Source of the DNA: Varibaculum cambriense
GTDB lineage: Bacteria; Actinomycetota; Actinomycetes; Actinomycetales; Actinomycetaceae
Assembly: GCF_022133705.1 (NCBI RefSeq)
Contig: NZ_JAKNHJ010000016.1
Span: 1 to 58,240 of the forward strand
Reading direction: 5' to 3'
Length of the DNA: 58,240 bases
Shown: piece after piece, positions 48,237-55,185 of the stretch
Position numbering within the stretch: the stretch's first letter is position 1
Layout: each line of letters begins with the position of its first letter
The notes under the pieces: model-generated
The model's database searches: none
What the model saw: the letters and a program-made list of their open reading frames with translations, nothing else
Told to the model about the DNA's origin: nothing
Program-made: the position numbers and the translations under genes

Positions 48237-49365
48237 GGCTATCACCTGCCCGCACGGCTTTTCTAAGTGATTGCGGCACTGACTCGCCCGCCAAAATCGC
48301 TTGATCAAACACGTTTCCGTGTACGGCTAATATCCGTTTGGCCTGTTCGCGCCAGTGTTCTTCATTACCAACCGCTGATTCATTAACTCCAAGCACTGCC
48401 GGGGTAAAAAACCATGCCACTTCCCTCGCGGTAGCCACAGTCAACGGCTCTGCATCACGTTCTTCTTCCTCCAACGGCGGAACTACCTGTGGTTTTGTTG
48501 TTAACTGGCCGGGAGGGCAAACAGGGGTATTTTCGATCCGCCAACACACCAGGCCGGAAAGATTTTTCACCATATCGGGCAAAGGGTCTTGCCCGATAAA
48601 TCTTTGCAATGCCTGACTTGACCAGCCATGATCTAGTCTCTCGCGCAGCAGGCAAGTTGCGATTATCGCTGCCGAAGTGGACAGGCCACGCATCGGCTCA
48701 GGCAGGCAATCTCGAATCACATCCCAGTCCGGCTCACTTGGCCTGGGGTGCATACTGCCCGCATCGCAGCTTTGCTGCAAGCGGGCAGAAGTATTTTCAC
48801 ATTCATTTCCAACCAACCCGGCCTGCACCCGGACAGGTGACGCTTGGGGGGTAGGGGGGTTGGAATTAATTAATTGACGGTTATATGAATCATATGGTTG
48901 CAGTAATTTGCTGGTGTGGACACCGCTATTTTGCGGCTGTGGAGCCACACCCGCAAAATTTGCGTCAGTGGCGCTACCAGCGCAAACACTCTTTTTTGCC
49001 ACACCCGCAGAATTTGCTGGTGTGGACAGCGGCGGAATGTTTACCGGGCTTTTTCGATCCCGGCGAACCCGGTAAGTGGTACCGCACCGATGCTTATGCG
49101 AGGGTCTACCCTCACACGCGCCCTCCACCGAATCGCACCACCGATACCTTGCCTCCCGCTCGATAAAGCCTTTAGCCTCAAGCGAGGCCAAATAGTCGCT
49201 CAAAGACCTGTCCGAACAAAGCGCCCGCCTCGCTATCTCATGGCGGGCACGCCAGGTAATATCGTCATCATTAGCGAACTCTGCCAAAGCCAACAGAACT
49301 AGCTTTTCGCCGCGATTAACACCCGTGACTTCATCAAACGCCCACGTAAACGCCCTAATACTCAT
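48229..49365 (-). CDS. HTH replication-like protein with internal repeats
   Basis: 378 residues. The N-terminal HTH (NRGEKLVLLALAEFANDDD... RRALCSDRSLSDYLASLEAKGFIER) is of the kind found in plasmid replication proteins. A Cys/His patch (CDSVEGACEGRPSHKHRC) could bind metal. The middle contains repeated AGVA/PANSAGVA peptides encoded by 18-bp direct and inverted DNA repeats (48905-49028), which may be iterons. The ATG at 49365 overlaps the upstream gene. Confidence 0.65.
   Translation of the reverse strand: MSIRAFTWAFDEVTGVNRGEKLVLLALAEFANDDDITWRARHEIARRALCSDRSLSDYLASLEAKGFIEREARYRWCDSVEGACEGRPSHKHRCGTTYRVRRDRKSPVNIPPLSTPANSAGVAKKSVCAGSATDANFAGVAPQPQNSGVHTSKLLQPYDSYNRQLINSNPPTPQASPVRVQAGLVGNECENTSARLQQSCDAGSMHPRPSEPDWDVIRDCLPEPMRGLSTSAAIIATCLLRERLDHGWSSQALQRFIGQDPLPDMVKNLSGLVCWRIENTPVCPPGQLTTKPQVVPPLEEEERDAEPLTVATAREVAWFFTPAVLGVNESAVGNEEHWREQAKRILAVHGNVFDQAILAGESVPQSLRKAVRAGDSRG
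48905..49028. repeat. Iteron-like repeats inside the replication-like gene
   Basis: AATTTGCTGGTGTGGACA occurs at 48905 and again at 49011. GCCACACCCGCA occurs at 48944 and 48998 and is the near-complement of TGCTGGTGTGG. Four copies within 124 bp, in both orientations. Confidence 0.65.
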
Positions 49366-49592
49366 GACACACCACCCAGACACCGGGCGGTTGGACACGG
49401 GGAAACCACACTCACCAGCGGGCCGAAAACACCCTCAGCCACGCCCTGCAATATCTCGGCAGCATCCCTAGCTATATCCGCAACAACTAAAACCTCTGCC
49501 CTACCAGAAACCGCTACATCACCACGCACCAGCGCGCGGGCAGCTTCTTCCAAGCCTTGAGCAAGCTCAACAACACCGCAATCTTTACACAC
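49362..49592 (-). CDS. Small hypothetical protein, first gene of the HTH operon
   Basis: About 76 residues with a GTG start behind GGAGC and a helical, Ala/Val-rich sequence (ELAQGLEEAARALVRGDVAV; VLVVADIARDAAEILQGVAEG). It ends in an ATGA overlap with the replication-like gene. Function unknown. Confidence 0.5.
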   Translation of the reverse strand: MCKDCGVVELAQGLEEAARALVRGDVAVSGRAEVLVVADIARDAAEILQGVAEGVFGPLVSVVSPCPTARCLGGVS

Positions 49593-49756
49593 GATAAGCT
49601 CCAAAAAAGACAACAAAAACCTAACCCAACCAGCTAAAACACCGCTGGTCAGGTGAAATAAAAACAAGAAACTAAACGGGAAATACCCTTAAAAACAGAA
49701 AATACAGCTAACCTATAAACACCACCCCCTCAAGGGTGGCTTTACACATGAAAACA

Positions 49757-49796
49757 GCCGGTACCGGGGAGAAAGTGCAAAATACCCGGTACCGGC
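49757..49796. promoter_or_regulatory. 12-bp inverted repeat of CCGGTACCGG units
   Basis: 49757-49768 and 49785-49796 are exact reverse complements, and each contains the palindrome CCGGTACCGG. The CGGTAC core also recurs in the mob upstream region. It lies just downstream of the excisionase-like gene and could be a protein site or a terminator. Confidence 0.45.
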
Positions 49797-49870
49797 CAGG
49801 CACGCCAAGGCGCGCCTAAACCCCTCCACCACAGAGGGGAAACTCAAAACTCTAGCCAGCGATAGCACAG

Positions 49871-50095
49871 CTACTCAGAACCGCTATCAGGGAACCCCCC
49901 AACATAGGGGAATTCCACCGGCTTTAGCCGTTCCAGATCGGCAGGGCAAAACAACATCCTTCCAGTTGCAGTTTTCAGATGTCGCAATCGCCCCCGATTC
50001 GCCCATCGGCGCAGCGTTGAAGGTGACACACCAGTCACCTTTGCCGCAGACGTGGTACCTAAATACTTTTTTTCGTGCAATTCTTGTACGTTCAC
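49871..50095 (-). CDS. xis: Excisionase-like HTH protein
   Basis: 74 residues with a MerR/excisionase-type HTH: YLGTTSAAKVTGVSPSTLRRWANRGRL, then a short wing (RHLKTATGRMLF). Xis proteins bend DNA and direct integrase towards excision. It is 0.4 kb from attR; in the circle it would be close to int across attP. It is divergent from the XRE gene and shares an 88-bp control region with it. Confidence 0.75.
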   Translation of the reverse strand: MNVQELHEKKYLGTTSAAKVTGVSPSTLRRWANRGRLRHLKTATGRMLFCPADLERLKPVEFPYVGGFPDSGSE

Positions 50096-50145
50096 AACAT
50101 CACGATAACAGTATTACTTAGAAAAAAACAATTACTTTCGTTTAC

Positions 50146-50177
50146 CATTTGCACGCTTGACGCAAATGAGCTATACT
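50146..50177 (+). promoter_or_regulatory. Repressor promoter with overlapping operator
   Basis: TTGCAC (50149) and TATACT (50172) are 17 bp apart, pointing at an RNA start on or next to the repressor ATG (50184), so the message is probably leaderless. CATTTGC-N9-GCAAATG (50146-50168) overlaps the -35 box and spacer, as an autoregulatory operator would. Confidence 0.65.
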
Positions 50178-50183
50178 TAAGAC

Positions 50184-50573
50184 ATGGATGCAATAGATAC
50201 CAAAACTTCAACTGGCTTTGCGAAAGCCGATGCAGCGGTTGGCTTATCTATCGCGCTTTACCTACAAGCAGGAACTATTACTAAGCAAAAATTAGCCGAT
50301 GCAATTGGATTATCTCGCGCAACAGTTTCTCGAAAAGTTTCCGGCCATGTTGGCTGGTCTTTAGAGGAAGTCATGGCTGTTGGCGAGTATTTAGGGGTAA
50401 GCACTTCCGATCTTTTACCTCACCGGACAGACGATGGCTCTTGGCTACCTGCGCCTTTTAACCCTGCGTTCCTGAGTCGGGGAATTGGAAAAACCCCGTC
50501 ACCGCTGGATCACAACGAGGACGGGGTTTGGCGCGCTCGACAGGATTCGAACCTGCAACCTTCTGATCCGTAG
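50184..50573 (+). CDS. XRE-type repressor running into attR
   Basis: 129 residues. The HTH (ITKQKLADAIGLSRATVSRKV) is in a Cro/C1-type domain, residues 1-75, followed by a short linker. The last 30 residues (GIGKTPSPLD, GVWRARQDSNLQPSDP) are read from the att core, i.e. the complement of the tRNA terminator and tRNA 3' end, and the stop is a TAG in the tRNA anticodon arm. On excision the frame continues to 9765, adding a Pro-rich stretch and a membrane helix, 210 residues in all. It probably represses xis and itself. Confidence 0.8.
   Translation: MDAIDTKTSTGFAKADAAVGLSIALYLQAGTITKQKLADAIGLSRATVSRKVSGHVGWSLEEVMAVGEYLGVSTSDLLPHRTDDGSWLPAPFNPAFLSRGIGKTPSPLDHNEDGVWRARQDSNLQPSDP
50483..50569. 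repeat. attR, 87-bp direct repeat
   Basis: Identical to 9432-9518. It overlaps the 3' half of the intact tRNA-Arg and its terminator. Confidence 0.93.
50489..50529 (-). terminator. Terminator of tRNA-Arg
   Basis: On the minus strand a 10-bp stem (50520-50529 with 50491-50500) is followed by TTTTT. It begins at the tRNA CCA end. Copies of this hairpin remain at 4491, 5396 (half) and 9432. Confidence 0.85.
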
Positions 50574-50604
50574 TCAGATGCTCTATCCGTTGAGCCACGA
50601 GCGC
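50529..50604 (-). tRNA. tRNA-Arg (anticodon ACG), integration target
   Basis: The acceptor GCGCTCG pairs with CGAGCGC, the anticodon loop CTACGGA gives ACG, the T arm is GCAGG-TTCGAAT-CCTGT, and CCA is encoded. The 3' half is shared with the left att copy; the gene remains intact because the element brings the same 3' sequence. Confidence 0.95.
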
Positions 50605-50639
50605 ATTTGCCGTTGCCTTAGCAACTACCCCAGTTTAAG

Positions 50640-51255
50640 ACAGAGCCAATAAGCCCTCCAAATTAGCGACAGCTTATTTAATATGATTCACACCCCGGCT
50701 CACTCCGAGGAAAGCTACGCGTGGGGTCTGGGTTTTTCCTCCCGCCCAAGAATTTGGAAAAGGTAGCGACGTTTTCCAAATTCTGATGCCCACCGCACCC
50801 ACTCGGATAAAACCTAGGCTCCACGCTCGCTGGTACCGGTATCGCATCCGTAAGGGTTACACGCAGAACAGGAGTCTCGCGAGATACGCAATGAGCGTGC
50901 AGGGGTGGGCGTGGGGGAGAAGTTTTTCCTCCTGCCCAAAATCTAAAAAGCTGTGGCTTTTTAGATTTGCTTATTAAGCCCGGGAAAAGTTCTGATTTAT
51001 AACCAGGTATCCGAAAATTAGTCTTGCGATTACTAAGCTGTCTAGCCTGCTCGGATAAAACTTCTCCCCCACGCAAGGGGCACAGCTTGTGCGGGATTTT
51101 CGCAAGGTACGTACTGAGCGTGCAGGGGCGGATTTATGCCGCAGGGTAGGCTCCGGGCACTAAATCCGTGAAAATGCCAGAGCATTTTCCGGATTTCGGG
51201 GCGAGAGGCAAAATCCGCCCCTGCGCGGCACTTTTAAGCGACTAATACCGGCAAA
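50640..51255. other. Repeat-rich spacer between tRNA-Arg and argR
   Basis: About 615 bp without a clear gene. Hairpins are built on TTTGGAAAA/TTTTCCAAA (near 50753-50782) and AAATCTAAAAAG/CTTTTTAGATTT (near 50938-50970). GAGCGTGCAGGGG occurs twice (near 50891 and 51117), and a TTTTTCCTCC-GCCC block occurs twice. A 132-codon minus-strand ORF across it has no recognisable content. It looks like REP-type intergenic repeats. Confidence 0.5.
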
Positions 51256-51750
51256 CTAATCGGTGACGAACTGCATGAACAGCTCATTTAAGGCCTGGGC
51301 GTCCTCATCGGTTTTGCAGATAACCAAGATAGTATCGTCACCGGCAATGCAGCCGAGCACCGCATCAAACCAGGCCATATCGATCGCCCCCGCGAGTAGC
51401 TGAGCTCCTGCCGCGGGGGTGCGCAGCACGACCTGGTTATGTACCACTGCAGACGATACCAGCAGGTCTTGGCACCATTTAGCCAGCTTTTCATTACCGG
51501 GATCTTCTTGTCCTCGCCGTACTCGCACCGGATAGGGTTCGGGCAGCATGTAGATAGTTTTCCCACTGCTAGCGCGCACTTTGGTGGCACGTAATGCTAA
51601 AAGATCCCGCGACAGGGTGGCTTGGGTGGTGGGGATTCCCCGTTCAGCCAAGTGGGTTAGCAGTTGCGACTGGCTAGAGATTTCCTGTTGGCTGAGGATT
51701 TCGCGAATCGCTTCTTCGCGCGCGGCCTTAGTGGTCGGTACGGTTGCCAT
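51256..51750 (-). CDS. argR: Arginine repressor
   Basis: A 164-residue ArgR. The N-terminal winged helix has SSQSQLLTHLAERGIPTTQATLSRDLLALRATKV; the C-terminal arginine-binding, hexamer-forming domain has GCIAGDDTILVICKTDEDAQAL. It represses arginine biosynthesis when arginine is present. It lies 15 bp downstream of argS on the same strand and is probably co-transcribed. Confidence 0.95.
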   Translation of the reverse strand: MATVPTTKAAREEAIREILSQQEISSQSQLLTHLAERGIPTTQATLSRDLLALRATKVRASSGKTIYMLPEPYPVRVRRGQEDPGNEKLAKWCQDLLVSSAVVHNQVVLRTPAAGAQLLAGAIDMAWFDAVLGCIAGDDTILVICKTDEDAQALNELFMQFVTD

Positions 51751-51765
51751 GCTCCTATCTTCTCA

Positions 51766-53436
51766 TTACATCCGCTCGGGAGCAGTAACTCCGCAAAGAT
51801 CCAAACCATTTTCCAGCACTTGCCGCACGGCCTCATTCAGGTGCCGGCGCGCTACGTGCGCGGCGGTTATTTCTTCACCGGAGCGAGGAATCACGCGGCA
51901 CTGGTTGTACCAGGTGTGGTAGCCGGCCGCTAGTTTCTCTAGGTAGCGAGGTATCCGATGGGGTTCGCGTTCTTCCGCGGCCAGTTTGAGCTCTGCCGGG
52001 TATTGCGCCAAAACTCCGAGCAAATCCTTATCGGCCTGGCTAGAAAGTGCAGAGGCCTCATATTCACCAGTGGCTTTCACTCCGGCTTCATCGGCGTTAC
52101 GGCCTACTGAACAGGTGCGGGCATGAGCATATTGCACATAGTAAACCGGGTTTTCATTGGTGTGGGAGCGCAGCAAATTCAGGTCAATATCGACAGTGGA
52201 ATCCATCGATACTCGCACCAACGAATAGCGGGCAGCATCGACTCCTACCGCCTCTACCAGGTCATCTAGAGTAATCACCGTGCCGGCGCGTTTCGACATT
52301 TTTACTTCCACGCCGTTTTCTTTTAGATTCACCATCTGCCCGATAATGATCTCTAGGCTCTCCCCCGGGTTACCCCCGAAGGCCGCGCACATGGCATACA
52401 TCCGGTCGATATATCCGTGGTGGTCAGCCCCCAGAATCAAAATTTCGTGGGTGGCTCCCCGGCGCTGTTTGTCCCGATAGTAGGCAATATCGGCTGCGAA
52501 ATAGGCGGGATCGCCATCCGATTTCAAGATCACCCGGTCTTTATCGTCCCCGTATTTAGTGGACTTTAGCCAGGTGGCGCCGTCTTGCTCATAGATTACG
52601 CCGCGGGAACGCAGCTCTTCGATCGCGTCAGTGACTGCCCCGGAAGTGTGCAGCTCGTCCTCGTGGAAGAAAACATCAAAATCAGCGCGGAAATCATGTA
52701 AACAATCTTTGATCTCGCCAAACATCAAGGTGGTGCCGGCTTCCCGGAAGTATTCTTCCGCCTGCGCTTCCGGCAGCTCCGCTAGTTGCACGCCCTCTGC
52801 TTTAGCGCGCTCAGCCACTTTAGTGGCAATATCGAGGACGTACTGCCCGCCGTAACCATCCTCGGGCACCTCTTTGCCCTGCCAGCGCGCCAGAAGCGAT
52901 TTGGCGAAGCGGGTGATCTGGGCGCCGTGGTCATTGAAATAGTATTCGCGAGTAACTTTTGCCCCGCTGGCCGCCAGGATCCGGCTGAGGGTGTCGCCGA
53001 CGGCTGCCCAGCGTCCTCCCCCTAAATGGATGGGGCCGGTGGGGTTGGCGGATACATACTCTACGTTGATGTTTTGCCCGCTCAAGGCGTCGCAGTGTCC
53101 GTATTGTTTACCGGCCTGCAAAATCGTGGAAACTAGTGCCCCGGCCGCGGCTGCTCCCAGCCAGATATTTACGAATCCCGGCCCGGCCACCTCGGTTTTC
53201 GAGACGCCTGCTACCTGGTCAAGCTGGGCGGTAATTATGGTGGCGAGGTCGCGCGGAGCCATACCTGCTTTCTTTGCCAGCTGCATAGCCACGTTAGTTG
53301 ACCAATCGCCGTTATCGCGTGAACGGGGACGCTCAACTTTCACGGTTTCCGGGATAACATCCGGGTCTAAACCGATTTCGTCTGCCTGGGTGACAAGAAT
53401 CTGGCGGATTAGGGCACTTAGTTCTTCTGGAGTCAT
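51766..53436 (-). CDS. argS: Arginyl-tRNA synthetase
   Basis: A 556-residue class Ia synthetase that charges tRNA-Arg. The N-terminal Add1 domain is followed by a HIGH-like box (ANPTGPIHLGGGR) and the signature VKMSKRAGT. The C-terminal helical anticodon domain starts near residue 430. Full length for the family. It is next to tRNA-Arg(ACG), one of its substrates. Confidence 0.96.
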   Translation of the reverse strand: MTPEELSALIRQILVTQADEIGLDPDVIPETVKVERPRSRDNGDWSTNVAMQLAKKAGMAPRDLATIITAQLDQVAGVSKTEVAGPGFVNIWLGAAAAGALVSTILQAGKQYGHCDALSGQNINVEYVSANPTGPIHLGGGRWAAVGDTLSRILAASGAKVTREYYFNDHGAQITRFAKSLLARWQGKEVPEDGYGGQYVLDIATKVAERAKAEGVQLAELPEAQAEEYFREAGTTLMFGEIKDCLHDFRADFDVFFHEDELHTSGAVTDAIEELRSRGVIYEQDGATWLKSTKYGDDKDRVILKSDGDPAYFAADIAYYRDKQRRGATHEILILGADHHGYIDRMYAMCAAFGGNPGESLEIIIGQMVNLKENGVEVKMSKRAGTVITLDDLVEAVGVDAARYSLVRVSMDSTVDIDLNLLRSHTNENPVYYVQYAHARTCSVGRNADEAGVKATGEYEASALSSQADKDLLGVLAQYPAELKLAAEEREPHRIPRYLEKLAAGYHTWYNQCRVIPRSGEEITAAHVARRHLNEAVRQVLENGLDLCGVTAPERM

Positions 53437-53520
53437 GCTTTAAGCCTAGACTGCCAGGCGTATTTCTCGCCAAATCTGGCGAGCTAGCCCACAATGGTAG
53501 CCAGCTGGCACAATGGGGGT

Positions 53521-54381
53521 ATGAGTGAGCAGGTTTACCACAAGGTTGATAATCGCCATCCCGAGGCTCTGGAGCTTGAAGAACTAGGGCTAAAGTGGCT
53601 GGCAGAGCCGATGGATAAAGGCGGGGCGCACGTAGCACGGGTTGCGGCTTCTGGTCGCGGGTTTTTAGACACCGAACTAATCCCCTCTACCGCTATCACC
53701 AGCGAGGCGGCGCGGGCTTTCGGGGCAGCACTAGCGATTACCCACGCGGGCGGAGCCGATTGGTACGGGCAGCCCCCTCTAGGCTATTCCGGCCCCGGCT
53801 ACATGGGTCGCTCCCGCCTAGAATTAATTTATGAGGACGCCGGGCAAAACTGGGGTGAGTTTTTCGCTGATCACCGGATTATGCCGAACCTGCCGCCCGC
53901 TCTCGATAATGGTTCGATCGATCCGGCCGGAGCTGCAGTTTTAGAGCGGCTGGCAGAGCGGTTGCGGGACGGAATCTTCGACGTTCCCCAACCGGCTCTC
54001 GTAAAAACTATGGCCGCCAGGATCCACGGTGACCTGTGGACCGGGAACGTAATGTGGGCGCCCTCGGGAGCTTTAAAGCGTTTTCCAGCTAGGGTGGGAC
54101 GGGGCTCGCACCTGGATCAGCCCCTTCCCGAGGTAGTGGGGGTACTTATCGACCCGGCTCCCTCCGGCGGACACGCGGAGACTGATTTGGCGGCGCTGGG
54201 AGTATTCGGCCAGCCCTATCTGGAGGAGATCTATCAGGGCTACAACCAGGTCTCTCCCCTGGCTTCCGGGTGGCAAGAACGCATCGGCCTGCACCAGATT
54301 CATATGCTGGCGGTACACGCTAACCTGTTCGGAGGATCTTACGGCCCCCATACTGTGCAGCTAGCTAGCCAATATTTGTAA
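53521..54381 (+). CDS. Fructosamine kinase family protein
   Basis: 286 residues with an APH-like kinase fold: an AAFGAALAITHAGG section, the catalytic IHGDLWTGNVMW and metal-binding DPAPSGGHAETDLA. Such enzymes phosphorylate sugar-amine adducts on proteins (repair of glycation). The ATG at 53521 follows GGGGG; an upstream in-frame start at 53494 is less likely. Divergent from argS. Confidence 0.88.
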   Translation: MSEQVYHKVDNRHPEALELEELGLKWLAEPMDKGGAHVARVAASGRGFLDTELIPSTAITSEAARAFGAALAITHAGGADWYGQPPLGYSGPGYMGRSRLELIYEDAGQNWGEFFADHRIMPNLPPALDNGSIDPAGAAVLERLAERLRDGIFDVPQPALVKTMAARIHGDLWTGNVMWAPSGALKRFPARVGRGSHLDQPLPEVVGVLIDPAPSGGHAETDLAALGVFGQPYLEEIYQGYNQVSPLASGWQERIGLHQIHMLAVHANLFGGSYGPHTVQLASQYL

Positions 54382-54491
54382 AACCGGAGAGCGCCGCGGC
54401 GTGGCCGGCGGATTTTTTTGCTTACCGAAAAACGCGGGGACGATTTCGGGCGCGATCTTTGCGTAGCTGGCAAACGGGTTAGGCTAGTTTC

Positions 54492-55040
54492 ATGAATCAC
54501 ATTGTTGCCTTAGTTATGGGAGTGCTACTGCTAGCCGGTTCTGCCTGGATACGTCATGGCAGTGCGAGGGCGCGTTTTTGGATACCGAAGAAAAAGAAAG
54601 ATGTTTCTCGCTCTGGCATCCTGATTATGGATGAACGGTGGGTATTAGTGTTCCTACCGGCACTGGGGTTATTCTTTTTGGCGATCGGAGCGACCCTGCC
54701 CGCAAACGCCACCCCGAAACCTGTCAACTACCTGCTACTGACAATCTGTCTAATCAGTGCATTAATCGGACTGGTGGGGATTATTTGGGGGTTAACCAAC
54801 CTGTATTATCCGCAGGGGCTGCGGCCAGCTTGGCTGCGCGCCTACTATCGTCAGCTGGGATTTGCGCCTTCCCGCGGTACTCGTTTGGCACCGGCCTGGT
54901 ACCGCGAACAGCTGCAGGATGATAATTTCGAGAATCCCCGCGAGAATCAAAAAGACCAAGACCGGATAATTACGAGCGAGGAAAAACCGAAAAAATCTCA
55001 CCCCAGCCAGCAGAACCGCAAGAAACGGCGCCCCCACTAA
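54492..55040 (+). CDS. Membrane protein of unknown function
   Basis: 182 residues with three hydrophobic segments (about 1-18, 50-71 and 80-103) and a basic polar C-terminal tail with Lys/Gln-rich end. No known motif is visible. It stands alone between the kinase gene and htrA. The start is the ATG at 54492. Confidence 0.7.
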   Translation: MNHIVALVMGVLLLAGSAWIRHGSARARFWIPKKKKDVSRSGILIMDERWVLVFLPALGLFFLAIGATLPANATPKPVNYLLLTICLISALIGLVGIIWGLTNLYYPQGLRPAWLRAYYRQLGFAPSRGTRLAPAWYREQLQDDNFENPRENQKDQDRIITSEEKPKKSHPSQQNRKKRRPH

Positions 55041-55096
55041 AACCGCTGACTGCGGCCGGTAGTTAGATGACGGTAGCTAAATCAAAACCAAATTGG

Positions 55097-55126
55097 CATC
55101 CAGAAAACATCCAGAAAACATCCAGA
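55097..55126. promoter_or_regulatory. Three tandem 11-bp repeats upstream of htrA
   Basis: CATCCAGAAAA at 55097 and 55108, then CATCCAGA at 55119. The 11-bp phase places them on one face of the DNA, as for response-regulator or stress-regulator sites. They are about 60-90 bp before the htrA ATG. Confidence 0.55.
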
Positions 55127-55185
55127 GTGGGAACAGTTGCTGGTGTCAATATGGGGACACAATAGATAAGAGGAGATCGAGATTC

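Larger units (their letters stand above)
9432..50569. mobile_element. Integrative and conjugative element in tRNA-Arg(ACG)
   Basis: About 41 kb bounded by perfect 87-bp direct repeats (9432-9518 and 50483-50569) that contain the tRNA-Arg 3' end and its terminator. It carries a tyrosine integrase next to the left repeat, an excisionase-like gene and a repressor at the right end, ParA, SSB, MobC, a relaxase, a coupling protein and an actinobacterial T4SS set. Cargo includes a Fic module, sortase plus LAxTG proteins and a SipW fibre operon. The intact tRNA is at the right end; the left copy is a 3' fragment. Confidence 0.92.

Noticed and set aside
48905-49028. CRISPR array
   Set aside because: Only four short repeats in mixed orientation, inside a coding region, with no equal spacers; no array and no cas gene were found in the window.
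50678-51076. A 132-codon minus-strand ORF after tRNA-Arg
   Set aside because: It spans intergenic hairpin repeats and has no domain or ribosome site.
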